A stretch of 64,000 bases of DNA from Desulfocicer sp963675955 (GCA_963675955.2 CAXXVR010000004.1:124001-188000), one strand, 5' to 3'. Shown: positions 17,484-27,926, counted from the first letter of the stretch. Numbers and translations are program-made. Notes: generated by a model not told the origin, from the sequence alone.

Positions 17484-19364
17484 ATGACGTCTGGCTACGG
17501 TATGACCAAGCATAAAAAGCGGATCATCGAGCGAATAATGTCCAGAAAACAGAAAAATTTAAACCATAAGGTGAAACCACTGCATACTCGCAAATCCATG
17601 GAATGGACCCTTCCAGATATTATGGATCTTGAATATTTTCTGGAGCAGGATCAGCAAACAAAAGAACAGGATACTCTTAGAAAAAGGGACCGGACGTTTT
17701 ATTTAAATCGGATTTTGCCGCAACTGGAGGCATCGGATGGTCCAGGTATGCCGAATGGAAGGACGGCATCCCTGGAAAAACAGGTTGTTTTTAAATGGCT
17801 TGAATTGCGGCGTTTCCAGACAGCGGCTGCCCACAAAGAACAGACGATGCTTCCCGGTTCCATCTACAGGGAGACATCCCCGCTTATGCTCTGGCTTTTT
17901 TTTCTGGGAGGCGTATTTCTGGGCCTCACGGTGGTGGCGTCTTTTTTTTCCTACGCCGGTTCCAGGCCCCTGAATATTTCCTATTATCTTTCCCTGACAT
18001 TGCTGGGTCAGCTGGTCCTGCTTTTTTTATCCATGGCAGGTCTTTTTATGGCGCGAACCACTGGTGGCTCTTCCAGAATGCCCGTGCTGCAGCATATGTT
18101 CGGTGTTTTAGTCCATACCCTTGTGGGAAAAATCAAAGAAAAATCTTCAACGCATATTCCCCGGGGGCATCAGGATGCCATGGCTTCGGCACTGGGGCTT
18201 GTCCGGGCAAAACACAGAATTTATGGCTCTCTTTTCCTGTGGCCCCTGTTTATCCTGGGGCAGGTGTTTGCCCTGGGTTTTAACACCGGTGTACTTATCA
18301 CAACATTGGCCCGGGTATTTTTTTCAGATACTGCCTTTGGGTGGCAGTCCACACTCAAGGTGGGACCAGAACTTGTCCATGGGTTGGTTTCTGCCTTGGC
18401 GCTGCCCTGGTCCTGGCTGTTTCCCGCAGGTATTGGTGTACCTACCATGGAACAGATAGCGGGCAGCCGCATGATATTAAAAGACGGCATCTATCATCTG
18501 ACCACCGCGGATCTCATCTCCTGGTGGCCTTTTCTGTGTCTTTGCGTGTTCTTTTATGGCTTTATTCCCCGCCTTGTCCTGGTGGGGGTGGGGCTGTGGA
18601 TGAAAAAACAAAGCATTGCGGCCCTCAGTTTTGACCATGCACCCTGCCAGCGACTTCTTACCCGCATGACTACACCCCTTTTTTCCATTGATGCATCCAT
18701 TGCACCTTCACCTATTTCTGTATCTGTCAGGGAGACTTCCACCCATTCATATGAACGAGATAAGAAGTTACATCGTAACTTGGACACCGTTTTACCATTG
18801 AATCAGGAGGTGTCAGCTCCTCTGTCCAAAGAAAAACAGGTGGTTCCCGGTGCTCTTGCTCTGATTTCAGAGGACCTGGTGGATAGTATGGATCTGGATG
18901 AATTGGCCCGGCAGGTATTTCTACATTGTGGAATATCCCTGGTGACTCATCTGACCGTGGGGGAAGACGCTGACGCAGAATTGGAAAAGATAAGGGCCAT
19001 CTGTCATGCACCCTGTGATAATACGGACCAGAAAATCTCCATGCCTGGCAAAGAGGTTGCACATGTGTTGTCCACTGAAGGGACCCCTGACCACCGCCAT
19101 GAGGGACATCTCGGCGTGATTTCATCCGTTGTATGGGTTCTGGAAGCATGGCAGCCCCCCATAAAAGAGACCCTGTTTTTTTTAAAATCCCTTCGCAGGG
19201 ATGTTGGAGAGGGCATGGATCTTGTGGTGGCCCTGGTGGGAAAACCAATGGCACACACCGTGTTTACGCCCCCCGAAGATATGGATCTGTCCGTGTGGCA
19301 TAAAAAGCTTGATGCCCTGGGTGATCCCTGGCTTCGCATTGAAACCCTGGAGGTATTATCATGA
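17484..19364 (+). CDS. DUF2868-domain membrane protein
   Basis: A 626-residue inner-membrane protein of the DUF2868 family. Four hydrophobic segments lie at about residues 130-155, 165-190, 250-280 and 345-375, and a roughly 240-residue soluble C-terminal part follows. The gene overlaps the following DUF3482 GTPase by 4 bp; these two families are known to occur as a pair, so they likely form a membrane-anchored GTPase complex of unknown job. The start is uncertain: ATG codons at 17484, 17502, 17538 and 17598 are in frame and none has a clear binding site; homology-like sequence (DIMDLEYFLEQD) begins just after 17598. Confidence 0.78.
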   Translation: MTSGYGMTKHKKRIIERIMSRKQKNLNHKVKPLHTRKSMEWTLPDIMDLEYFLEQDQQTKEQDTLRKRDRTFYLNRILPQLEASDGPGMPNGRTASLEKQVVFKWLELRRFQTAAAHKEQTMLPGSIYRETSPLMLWLFFLGGVFLGLTVVASFFSYAGSRPLNISYYLSLTLLGQLVLLFLSMAGLFMARTTGGSSRMPVLQHMFGVLVHTLVGKIKEKSSTHIPRGHQDAMASALGLVRAKHRIYGSLFLWPLFILGQVFALGFNTGVLITTLARVFFSDTAFGWQSTLKVGPELVHGLVSALALPWSWLFPAGIGVPTMEQIAGSRMILKDGIYHLTTADLISWWPFLCLCVFFYGFIPRLVLVGVGLWMKKQSIAALSFDHAPCQRLLTRMTTPLFSIDASIAPSPISVSVRETSTHSYERDKKLHRNLDTVLPLNQEVSAPLSKEKQVVPGALALISEDLVDSMDLDELARQVFLHCGISLVTHLTVGEDADAELEKIRAICHAPCDNTDQKISMPGKEVAHVLSTEGTPDHRHEGHLGVISSVVWVLEAWQPPIKETLFFLKSLRRDVGEGMDLVVALVGKPMAHTVFTPPEDMDLSVWHKKLDALGDPWLRIETLEVLS

Positions 19365-20785
19365 TAAATCAAGGGCTACCGGAATTTGCCATTATCGGTC
19401 ATCCCAACGAAGGCAAATCCTCTGTGGTGTCCACCTTAAGTGAGGATGACACGGTACGTATCGGACCCTATCCCGGTGAAACAACTGTGTGTCAGACCTT
19501 TCCGGTGGTGGTGGACGGAAAGGAAATTATCCGGTTTGTGGATACTCCGGGATTTCAGAATCCCCGGCAGACCCTGGCATGGATGCAGCGATATAAGGGA
19601 CCGGGCCATGGTATCGTGGATGCCTTTATTGAAGCCCATAAAGATGACCTTGATTTCATGGACGAATGTGAGCTGTTAAGCCCCATTGCACGGGGGGCAG
19701 GTATTATTTATGTGGTGGACGGCTCCCGGCCGTTGCGCAAGGTGGATCGCATGGAAATGGAGATCCTTCGTTTGACGGCCCGTCCCCGCATGGCCATCAT
19801 CAACGCCAAGGACACCGATACCCAGTACCTTGATGTCTGGAAAACCGAGTTCCGACGGCAATTTAATGCCATTCGTCAGTTCAATGCCCACCATGCCACC
19901 TATGCCGAGCGTCTGGAGCTTCTGGAGAGCCTGAAACGGGTGGATCAGGACTGGCAGCCTGCCCTGAATTTTGTCATTGAGGTGTTTAAAAAAGAGTGGA
20001 ATCAGCGGGTTTCCCAAACGGTGGACATCATCTTGCAGATGCTTGAAGAAATGCTCACCTTCACCTTGACGGCCAGTATAAAACCCGGTGGCAATGCCGA
20101 AGAAGCCTCCATGAAACTGTCACAGACTCATCGGCAGAAGAGCGAAGCCATGGAGAAAAAAGCCCATGCCAGCATCCGCAAGTGTTTTAAGCATAATATT
20201 TTCAATCTGACCCTTCCACCGGACAGCATTATTCATGAGAATCTGTTCAGCAGAAAAACCTGGCAGTTTCTGGGCTTGAAACCCGGGGAGGTGGTCCTGG
20301 CCGCCGGGATGGCAGGCGGTGCGGCCGGTGCGGCCCTGGATGTGGCGGCCGCCGGTCTTACCTTTGGTATTTTTTCCACCATCGGGGGAATTCTTGGTGC
20401 GGGATCTGCTGCCCTTGGCGGTCGCCGCATGGCCGATATCTCGTTTAAGGGGGTACGCCTGGGAAGGGACCAGGTCCAGGTGGGACCCCCGGGAACCCTG
20501 CCGTTTCTCCATGTATTACTGGACCGGGCATTGATTTATTATGGCAGTGTGATTAACTGGGCCCACGGGCGCAGGGATATGGATACCTGGGACGGTGTGG
20601 AAATGGCAAGCCAGCTGAAAAAAGGCCATACCGCCCGCTGGAATTCCCATGATAAAAAAATATGCCGGGTATATTTTGAAGCCATTATGGATAAAAAATC
20701 AAAAAAACGAGAAACCGCTGTCAGGGCATTTCGAAATCTTCTTGAAACAAAGCTGCACCAGATGTCGGCCGGTGATACCCAATAA
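19361..20785 (+). CDS. GTPase with DUF3482 domain
   Basis: A 474-residue protein. Residues 8-170 form an Era/HflX-like G domain: the P-loop is GHPNEGKSS (NEGKS instead of the usual NVGKS), the switch-II motif is VDTPGF, and the G4-like segment is INAKDTD. Residues 180-470 are DUF3482, with a glycine/alanine-rich stretch (about 310-350) that could form a membrane hairpin. It overlaps the DUF2868 gene upstream (ATGA) and is the last gene of the pair. The biological role of the family is not established. Confidence 0.85.
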   Translation: MINQGLPEFAIIGHPNEGKSSVVSTLSEDDTVRIGPYPGETTVCQTFPVVVDGKEIIRFVDTPGFQNPRQTLAWMQRYKGPGHGIVDAFIEAHKDDLDFMDECELLSPIARGAGIIYVVDGSRPLRKVDRMEMEILRLTARPRMAIINAKDTDTQYLDVWKTEFRRQFNAIRQFNAHHATYAERLELLESLKRVDQDWQPALNFVIEVFKKEWNQRVSQTVDIILQMLEEMLTFTLTASIKPGGNAEEASMKLSQTHRQKSEAMEKKAHASIRKCFKHNIFNLTLPPDSIIHENLFSRKTWQFLGLKPGEVVLAAGMAGGAAGAALDVAAAGLTFGIFSTIGGILGAGSAALGGRRMADISFKGVRLGRDQVQVGPPGTLPFLHVLLDRALIYYGSVINWAHGRRDMDTWDGVEMASQLKKGHTARWNSHDKKICRVYFEAIMDKKSKKRETAVRAFRNLLETKLHQMSAGDTQ

Positions 20786-20820
20786 GGGCTTGGTCATAAG
20801 ATGGGCCATTCATCTCAATT
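20786..20820 (+). repeat. Half copy of the palindromic repeat
   Basis: GGGCTTGGTCATAAGATGGG and CCATTC follow the left arm of the family. The right arm is absent. Instead, a partial copy of the nested-hairpin family begins about 10 bp later, making a composite of two repeats. Confidence 0.6.
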
Positions 20821-20830
20821 GGCGGACCAA

Positions 20831-20884
20831 CGGGGGGGCGGCTCTGCTGAGGTTGCCTTGGAGGCTGCCTTTTCATATAAACCC
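20831..20884 (+). repeat. 3' part of the nested-hairpin repeat family (copy D)
   Basis: GGCTCTGCTGAGGTTGCC, then GGAGGCTGCCTTTTCATATA, matches the 3' end of the copy at 55324-55459. The pair GGTTGCC/GGCTGCC followed by TTTT could act as a terminator after the DUF3482 gene. Confidence 0.6.
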
Positions 20885-20967
20885 GCATGCCCCGGTCGCC
20901 GGAATGGCACAAGTTTTATATAAAAAACCCGATAAAAAAAACGCTGTTAACCCCAAACGAGGTGAAT

Positions 20968-22710
20968 GTGAAACAATTCCAGTTGCTGAAACCCTATCTC
21001 ATGGAACGGCGCTTCCATATCATTGCAGGCCTGATTTCTCTTTTAATTGTTGATCTGTTTCAGCTTTTCATTCCCCGGATTATTAAATGGGCCATTGATG
21101 ATATTACCCTGCACGCCGTGGCCCCGGGGGGACTGTTTAAGTATGGTTTGTACATTGCCGGGTCCGCCCTTGCCATTGGTGTGTTCCGGTTCAGCTGGCG
21201 GTATCTGATCATGGGAACGGCCCGGCGCATGGAAGAGGGGATAAGAGGACAGCTGTTTGATCATATCCAGACCCTGCCCGCCCGGTTTTTTGACACCACC
21301 ACCTCGGGTGATATCATGGCCCACGCCACCAATGACATGGCCAATATCCGCATGGCCCTGGGCATGGGAATTGTGGGCTTGACCGACACCATTGTCCTTG
21401 GGTGTGCCGCCATTTTTTTCATGGCATATATTAACCTTGAGCTTACCCTTCTGGCCCTTTTACCCATGCCCTTTATTGCACTTTTTACCAAAATATTGAG
21501 CAGAAAACTCTTTCTGGCCTACCGGGAGGTTCAGGAATCCTTTTCTAATCTCATGGAATCCACCAGGGAACGGTTTGCAGGCATTCGTATTATCAAGGCC
21601 TTTAACCGGGAAGCCACAGAGGTGGCTGGCATGACAATGGAATCCCAGGCCTACATTACAAGCAACATGAAGCTTGTGAAACTTCGGGGGGTCATCTTTC
21701 CCCTGGTGATTTTTCTGACCAATGTCAGCCTTGCCATCATCCTTGGTGCCGGCGGGCGAAGGGTAATTCTTGCCGATATTTCCACCGGTGATTTTGTGGC
21801 CTTTATCAGTTATTTAAACCTTCTGACCTGGCCGGTGATGGCCGTGGGCTGGGTGGCCAACCTGATCCAGCGGGGCAAGGCCTCCATTGACCGTGTAAAT
21901 GTCATTTTAGATGTTCCCGGGGAAAGAGAAAAAAAAGGAGAGATCTTTATCCCCTCACATATTCAGGGTGAGATCACACTGGACAATGTTTGTTTCTCCT
22001 TTGATAAAAAGGTGCTGGATCAGGTGAGTTTCACTGTAAAACCTGGCACGGTGCTTGGCATTGCCGGTCCCCCGGGAAGTGGTAAAACCACCCTGGCAAC
22101 CCTTATCCCCAGGATTTATGATCCCCAGGGCGGCAAGGTTTTAATTGATGGTATGGACATCGGCCGGATATCCCTTAAAATTCTGCGGCAGTCCATCTCT
22201 TTCATGCCCCAGGAACCTTTTCTTTTTTCCGGCACCATCAAGGTAAATCTGTTATTTGGAGACCCACATGCCGATGATGAAAAAATAGAAAAGGCCCTTG
22301 CCATGGCGGGTCTTACCCAAACCATAGAAGCTTTTCCCATGGGCCTTGATACCCTCATTGGAGAAAAAGGTGTGATGCTTTCCGGGGGCCAGAAACAGCG
22401 CATTGCCCTGGCCCGGGCCTTTTTAAAGGATGCCCCCATTCTAATTCTGGATGATCCGGTGAGTCAGGTGGACATGGGCACTGCCTCGGATATTATAAAA
22501 ATTATCGATGCCATGGCAGGCAAAAAAACCATTGTGATTATTTCCCATCGGTTCTCCATTTTTAAGAACGCAGACCAGGTGCTGGTTCTGGATCAGGGCC
22601 GGGTGGTGGAGCAGGGAACCCATTTACAGCTCATTGAACAACAAGGATATTACGCCCGTTCCTGGCAGATGCAGGAGACCGAAGCGGCCCTCGTAAGGAG
22701 TGACTCATGA
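20968..22710 (+). CDS. ABC exporter subunit with degenerate catalytic site
   Basis: A 580-residue half-transporter: six transmembrane helices in residues 15-310 and an ATPase domain after. It shows Walker A GPPGSGKTT, signature LSGGQKQRIALARA and Walker B ILILDDPVSQVD, where Asp replaces the catalytic Glu, and the H-loop ISHR. It overlaps the next ABC gene by 4 bp, and that partner keeps the Glu. This is the pattern of heterodimeric exporters such as TM287/288, BmrCD and LmrCD, where one of two ATP sites is inactive. The start is GTG at 20968 with GAGGTG just upstream. Substrate unknown: drug or lipid. Confidence 0.9.
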   Translation: MKQFQLLKPYLMERRFHIIAGLISLLIVDLFQLFIPRIIKWAIDDITLHAVAPGGLFKYGLYIAGSALAIGVFRFSWRYLIMGTARRMEEGIRGQLFDHIQTLPARFFDTTTSGDIMAHATNDMANIRMALGMGIVGLTDTIVLGCAAIFFMAYINLELTLLALLPMPFIALFTKILSRKLFLAYREVQESFSNLMESTRERFAGIRIIKAFNREATEVAGMTMESQAYITSNMKLVKLRGVIFPLVIFLTNVSLAIILGAGGRRVILADISTGDFVAFISYLNLLTWPVMAVGWVANLIQRGKASIDRVNVILDVPGEREKKGEIFIPSHIQGEITLDNVCFSFDKKVLDQVSFTVKPGTVLGIAGPPGSGKTTLATLIPRIYDPQGGKVLIDGMDIGRISLKILRQSISFMPQEPFLFSGTIKVNLLFGDPHADDEKIEKALAMAGLTQTIEAFPMGLDTLIGEKGVMLSGGQKQRIALARAFLKDAPILILDDPVSQVDMGTASDIIKIIDAMAGKKTIVIISHRFSIFKNADQVLVLDQGRVVEQGTHLQLIEQQGYYARSWQMQETEAALVRSDS

Positions 22711-24494
22711 AATTTGATATCGGTGGATACTCTGAAGAGAAGCTGGAGGAACAGAAAGATATCCGTCTTCTGGGGCGTTTTGTGCCCCTTCTTACCAGGA
22801 ACAAATCCATGATTGTAGCCTCTATCCTGCTCATGGTGCTGTTATCTCTTCTGGATATTGTGGTGCCCTTTGTCACCCGGTCGGTGGTGGATGATTATAT
22901 TATGCCTTCCATGGCACAAACAGATAAATCACAGTATCTTCTGGGGGCCTTCTGGGGCGGAATTATTCTATTCGGGGTGGCCCTGGCCCGGTTTGTGTTC
23001 AGCTTTGTACAGATCATGGTGATGGAACTTGCCGGACAGCGCATGATGCACGCCCTGCGCGTCAAGGTGTTTTCCCATATCCAGGCCCTGCCCGTGTCCT
23101 TTTTCACCAAAAACACCGTGGGAAAGCTTGCCACCCGGGTGACCAACGATATCCAGAACATGCAGGAGATGTTCACCACGTTGATTACCTTTGTGATGAA
23201 AGATCTCTTCACACTCACGGGCATTGTCATCATTGTTGTGGCCATGGATGTAAAGCTGTCCCTGGCACTTTTTTTTATTTTACCACTGGTTGTGCTCACC
23301 ACCTGGTTCTTTTCCCGTAAATCCCGGGAGGTATTTCGACGTCTTCGGGTAAATGTCGCTGAAATTAATGCCCTTTTTTCAGAGTCCACCGGCGGTATCC
23401 GGGTGATCCAGCTGTTTTCCCGGCAAAAACACATGATGGAACAATTCCGGGAGGTCAACCATGAAAATTTTCTGGCCGGTGTCAATCAGGTGAAAATATT
23501 CGGGCTGTTCATGCCGGTGATTGATATGTTGAGTTCCCTTGCCCTTGCCATTGTGATTTTTTACGGTGGGGGACGGGCCGTATCCGATGACCTGACACTG
23601 GGGACACTGGTGGCCTTTATTTCCTACACCAAGATGTTTTTCCGGCCGGTGCGGGATCTGTCGGAAAAACATAATATTTTGCAAAATGCCCTGTCCTCCG
23701 GTGAGCGTATTACCCAGATTCTGGACAAACAGGCGGATGACACCGGGGGAAATCTTACCCTTGACAGATTTGAATCTCTGCGGTTCCAGGATGTGGGATT
23801 TGCCTACAGCCCGGGAGAAGAAATCTTGAAAAATGTTTCCTTTGAGATAAAGGCCGGACAGTCCCTGGCCATCCTTGGACCCACGGGTTCCGGAAAAACG
23901 TCTCTGATCAATCTCATTGTAAAGTTTTATTCCAGGAATCACGGGCACATTGAGATCAACGGTAAAGACATAGATGACTATGCCACCCCGGCCCTGCGGG
24001 AAAAAATTGCCCTGGTTACCCAGGATCCCTATCTTTTTTCCGGCACCATCCGGGACAATATTGTTCCTCCAGGCACGGTCATGGACCCGGAGACCCTGAA
24101 TGCCATTCTGGAAAGATCCCATGTAAATACCATTGTCAATCGGATGCCCCGGGGGCTTGACACCCGGATTTCCCAGGGAGGCGCATCTCTTTCCAGCGGT
24201 GAACGCCAGCTGATCTCCATTGCCCGGGCCTTTGCCTGCCAGCCGGATCTGATCATATTTGACGAGGCCACCTCCTATGTGGACACGGAGTCCGAAGAAA
24301 GGATCCGGGTTGCCACGGAAAAATTAAAGGAAAATCGTACCTCCATCACCATTGCCCATAGATTGAGATCTGCCATGACCGCCGATAGTATGATGGTATT
24401 AAAGGCGGGGCGGATCATTGAGTATGGAGACCATGCGACCCTCATGGATAAAAAAGGATTCTATTATCATTTCCAAACCCTTGACAAGGATTGA
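22707..24494 (+). CDS. ABC exporter subunit with canonical catalytic site
   Basis: A 595-residue half-transporter, partner of the preceding gene. Six transmembrane helices lie in residues 30-325. The nucleotide-binding domain has Walker A GPTGSGKTS, Walker B LIIFDEATSYVD with the catalytic Glu, H-loop IAHRL and a signature LSSGERQLISIARA. The signature differs from the usual LSGGQ; in this exporter class one of the two composite sites has a weakened signature or catalytic Glu. Here the changes appear in opposite subunits, so the consensus site would use this subunit's Glu with the partner's LSGGQ only if they face each other in the dimer. The start overlaps the upstream stop (ATGA). Confidence 0.9.
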   Translation: MKFDIGGYSEEKLEEQKDIRLLGRFVPLLTRNKSMIVASILLMVLLSLLDIVVPFVTRSVVDDYIMPSMAQTDKSQYLLGAFWGGIILFGVALARFVFSFVQIMVMELAGQRMMHALRVKVFSHIQALPVSFFTKNTVGKLATRVTNDIQNMQEMFTTLITFVMKDLFTLTGIVIIVVAMDVKLSLALFFILPLVVLTTWFFSRKSREVFRRLRVNVAEINALFSESTGGIRVIQLFSRQKHMMEQFREVNHENFLAGVNQVKIFGLFMPVIDMLSSLALAIVIFYGGGRAVSDDLTLGTLVAFISYTKMFFRPVRDLSEKHNILQNALSSGERITQILDKQADDTGGNLTLDRFESLRFQDVGFAYSPGEEILKNVSFEIKAGQSLAILGPTGSGKTSLINLIVKFYSRNHGHIEINGKDIDDYATPALREKIALVTQDPYLFSGTIRDNIVPPGTVMDPETLNAILERSHVNTIVNRMPRGLDTRISQGGASLSSGERQLISIARAFACQPDLIIFDEATSYVDTESEERIRVATEKLKENRTSITIAHRLRSAMTADSMMVLKAGRIIEYGDHATLMDKKGFYYHFQTLDKD

Positions 24495-24741
24495 TATGTT
24501 ATGATCCATTCCCAATGCCAGGTGTTTCAAGCAAGCCCAAAAAATGCCTTAATTTTATTGAAATACCCTGGCATTTGACATATATACCCCATGGTAGAAT
24601 AAATAAGGTTATAAAGTACCGGGCTGCCCATAACACAGCTCCGTTGCCCTTATATTATTCTTTTTGTAAAGAATGCAAAATCTCAGCATCTGTCTGGATA
24701 CTGAGTCAACAATGTATGTATGAATACACGGGGAGTAGACT

Positions 24742-26415
24742 TTGAATATAACAGGAATTGTTTTTCAAACCCTTGGTGGACTGGGACTCTTTATTCTTGG
24801 TATGAAGATGATGACTGAAGGACTGCAGGCCGCTGCCGGGCAGAAGATCCGAGCCATCCTTGAAGCCATATCCTCCAACCGGTTCCTGGGATCTCTCACC
24901 GGGGCCGGGGTCACAGCCATGGTTCAATCTTCATCAGCCACCACGGTGATGCTCATCGGATTTGTCAGTGCCGGTATCATGTCCCTGGAAAATGCCGTGG
25001 GGGTGGTCATTGGAGCCAACGTGGGTACCACCATCACAGGCCAGATGATCGCCTTTAAGCTGACCAAGGTGGCCCTTCCCGCCATTGCCGTGGGTGTGGG
25101 ATTGAAGTATTTTTCCAAAAAACGTACCTATCGCCATGTTGGTGATATCATACTGGGATTTGGTCTGCTGTTTTATGGCATGACCGTCATGAAACAGGGG
25201 CTGGCTCCCATTAAAACAGATCCACAGTTCATTTCTTTTTTCACCACCTTTTCAACGGAGAGTATGGGGGGGATTCTGCTGTGTGTTGCCATGGGGGCAC
25301 TGCTTACTGTTATGGTGCAGTCTTCTTCGGCCACGGTGGGACTGACCATGACCCTTGCCACATCCGGCCTTCTTACCTTTCCCACGGCCCTTGCCCTGGT
25401 GCTTGGTGAAAACATAGGTACTACCATTACTGCCCAACTTGCCACCATCGGATCAAAAAATCTCCAGGCTCATCAAACCGCCAATGCCCATACGATTTTT
25501 AATGTGGTGGGGGTGGGCATTATTTTGCTTATCTTCCCCATGTTTGCAAGTTCTGTTGAGGTGATGTCCTTGAAAATCGGTGCCGGCCCGGTTGATCTTC
25601 TTGTGGATGGTGAGTATATCAATGCCGCCCGGTACATTGCCAACGGGCATACCCTTTTTAATGTCATCAATGCGGCCATTTTTTTGATTTTTCTACCCCG
25701 GCTGGTACAGTTGACCATTTTTCTTTCCCCCCGGGGAAATGCGCCAAAGGAACGCTATCAACTGCCGGAATTTGATACACGTTTCATGGATTCACCCATT
25801 GCCGCCCTTGCAAAGGTCAAGGCTGAAATCATTCGCATGGCAGACTTTGCCCACATGAGTCTTAGAAAAACCTCCACCTGTCTAAAGGTCAGGGACGATG
25901 ATATCCTGGGGGAGCGTGAGGTCATAGAGGAGCATCTGGATTCATTTCAGAAGGTAATTATCAAATATCTCATCACCATTTCCCAGGGTGAGATCAACCA
26001 GCCTGAATCCATTGAAATCTCAGAAATGATACGCATAACCAACAACATTGAACGTCTGGGCGATTCCATGGAAAATGTCTCCAGAACCCTTGAAAAAATG
26101 TATGAAAGTGGATTTCAGTTCAGTGAGGAAGCCATTCAGGATCTGGTGGCCATTTCTGATGAGGTGGATCATTTTCTGGGATTTGTCATCCGGGAAATGA
26201 ACGAAAAAACAGAAGGATTTTATCAGAAAGCCCTGGCCCAGGAGGATCTCATTGACCAGATGCGGGAAAAAATGCGGGCCACCCACATCGCTCGACTCCA
26301 GGCCAGCAGTTGTTCCGTTGACACAGGTGTCCTGTTTGTGGCTCTGATTTCCTATTACGAAAAAATGGGTGATTACTGCTACAACATTGCCACCGGTACC
26401 AACCGGATTTTGTAA
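24742..26415 (+). CDS. Na/Pi cotransporter family protein with PhoU-like tail
   Basis: A 557-residue membrane protein of the NptA type, probably coupling sodium to phosphate uptake. It contains the family's duplicated QSSSAT repeats: MVQSSSATTVMLIGFVSAG near residue 60 and VMVQSSSATVGLTMTLATSG near residue 190. Each lies in a repeated hydrophobic unit within residues 1-330. Residues 345-557 are a helical, soluble PhoU-like domain. The start is TTG at 24742, with GGGGAG 6 bp upstream. No pst or pho gene lies beside it. Confidence 0.88.
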   Translation: MNITGIVFQTLGGLGLFILGMKMMTEGLQAAAGQKIRAILEAISSNRFLGSLTGAGVTAMVQSSSATTVMLIGFVSAGIMSLENAVGVVIGANVGTTITGQMIAFKLTKVALPAIAVGVGLKYFSKKRTYRHVGDIILGFGLLFYGMTVMKQGLAPIKTDPQFISFFTTFSTESMGGILLCVAMGALLTVMVQSSSATVGLTMTLATSGLLTFPTALALVLGENIGTTITAQLATIGSKNLQAHQTANAHTIFNVVGVGIILLIFPMFASSVEVMSLKIGAGPVDLLVDGEYINAARYIANGHTLFNVINAAIFLIFLPRLVQLTIFLSPRGNAPKERYQLPEFDTRFMDSPIAALAKVKAEIIRMADFAHMSLRKTSTCLKVRDDDILGEREVIEEHLDSFQKVIIKYLITISQGEINQPESIEISEMIRITNNIERLGDSMENVSRTLEKMYESGFQFSEEAIQDLVAISDEVDHFLGFVIREMNEKTEGFYQKALAQEDLIDQMREKMRATHIARLQASSCSVDTGVLFVALISYYEKMGDYCYNIATGTNRIL

Positions 26416-26459
26416 TCCCGTTTTGTCCGTGGCGGTCAAATAAAAGGATAAAAATCTCT

Positions 26460-27926
26460 GTGATTTCACTCTTAAGGCAAAAAGAACCATCTCCTTTTGC
26501 AATTTCAAATATCAGGCGATTCATTGCCTTTCGTGTACTGTTCAACTCAAGATTTTATTATCCGGTATTTACGATTCTATTCCTTGATTTTGGGTTGAGT
26601 GTGGCACAGTTTGCTGTTTTAAATGCGGCCTGGGCCGCCACCATAGTGCTTCTGGAGGTCCCATCGGGAGCCCTTGCCGATGTTATTGGTCGAAAACGGC
26701 TCCTGGTTTTTGCCACGTCGATGATGGTGGTTGAAATCGGGATTATTGCCTTTGTTCCCCGGATGAATCCCGGGGTAATCTTTTCTGTTTTTCTGGTGAA
26801 TCGTATTCTCAGCGGCGTTGCCGAAGCTGCGGCAAGCGGTGCCGATGAGGCCATTGCCTATGATTCACTCAAGGTACGGAACATGGAGTCCCAGTGGGGC
26901 AGGGTGCTGGATCATATGATGCGGTACCGGGCTGTGGGATTTATCTTTGCCATGACCATCGGGGGTGCCGTGTATGACCCGAACCTGATGGAAACGCTTT
27001 GCCGCATGGTGGGGTTTGATGTGCATTTGTCCCAGGAAATCACCATGCGGTTTCCCCTTTATCTTACCTTTGTCATGTCCCTTTTTGCCCTGTGGTCGAC
27101 CCTTGGCATGGAGGAGATTTGTTTTAATGATGCATTAAACGAGGCTTCCGATTCCCCGGGAAGTGGGGAGGGCGATGGAGAGAAAGAACCTTTCTCCGGA
27201 AAAACACAAGACCCGTCTCCGGCAAAGTCCCATGATTTTGTGCCTGCCTTTACGTGGATACAAAATTTGAAAAATGCCTTCGCCGCCACGTTCATGGCCG
27301 GGGGATGGATTTTAAAAAATCCCTTTGTATTATCGGTGATGCTGTTTGGCATGGTGTTTGACGGCGTTATCCGCATGACCATCACCTTGTCCAGTCAATA
27401 TTATCGCCTGGTGGATATCCCGGAATCCCTTTTTGGAATCATTGGATCACTGCTGGCACTGCTTGGTATGGTGATTCCCCGGGTAGCCCTTGCCATTGTT
27501 GAAAAAAGGAGCCATCACACGGCCCTGGTGGTTACCACGGTGCTGGCTTTTTCCGGATTGTGGGGCATGAATTTTTTCTGGCCTTATTACGGCCTTGTAC
27601 CCGCTGTGCTGACATCCTGTGCCATGTATTTCACCGGTTTTTTTGCAAGCTATTATATCAATCGGGAGACCGATTCAAAACGTCGGGCCACGGTGCTCAG
27701 TTTTAAAGGGCTGGTGTACAATATTTCCTATGGGGTGCTGGGTATTTTGTATGCACTTGTTTTGAAGTTTCAACGGATCGGGCTTGAGAAAATAATACCG
27801 GACACCCAACAGCTGGAAATTCAGGTTTTTAAGGAGGCCTTTGTTTCTTTTCCGTTGCTTTTCATGGTGGGTATGGGGGTGATGGGTATTGCTTCTTATG
27901 TGATGTTTAAAAAATCACGGACTTGA
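26460..27926 (+). CDS. MFS transporter
   Basis: A 488-residue major-facilitator protein with about twelve hydrophobic segments. The loop-2 signature is recognisable as GALADVIGRKRLLVF (residues 70-84), with the Asp and RK residues typical of the family. An unusually long, charged central loop (residues about 218-262) separates the two six-helix halves. The start is a GTG at 26460, 44 bp after the Na/Pi gene, with AAAGGA upstream, so the two may be cotranscribed. The substrate cannot be assigned; the form resembles small-molecule exporters. Confidence 0.82.
   Translation: MISLLRQKEPSPFAISNIRRFIAFRVLFNSRFYYPVFTILFLDFGLSVAQFAVLNAAWAATIVLLEVPSGALADVIGRKRLLVFATSMMVVEIGIIAFVPRMNPGVIFSVFLVNRILSGVAEAAASGADEAIAYDSLKVRNMESQWGRVLDHMMRYRAVGFIFAMTIGGAVYDPNLMETLCRMVGFDVHLSQEITMRFPLYLTFVMSLFALWSTLGMEEICFNDALNEASDSPGSGEGDGEKEPFSGKTQDPSPAKSHDFVPAFTWIQNLKNAFAATFMAGGWILKNPFVLSVMLFGMVFDGVIRMTITLSSQYYRLVDIPESLFGIIGSLLALLGMVIPRVALAIVEKRSHHTALVVTTVLAFSGLWGMNFFWPYYGLVPAVLTSCAMYFTGFFASYYINRETDSKRRATVLSFKGLVYNISYGVLGILYALVLKFQRIGLEKIIPDTQQLEIQVFKEAFVSFPLLFMVGMGVMGIASYVMFKKSRT

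Noticed and set aside
24575..24600. Promoter TTGACA / TAGAAT before the Na/Pi transporter gene
   Set aside because: Spacing of 14 bp is too short for a sigma-70 promoter.
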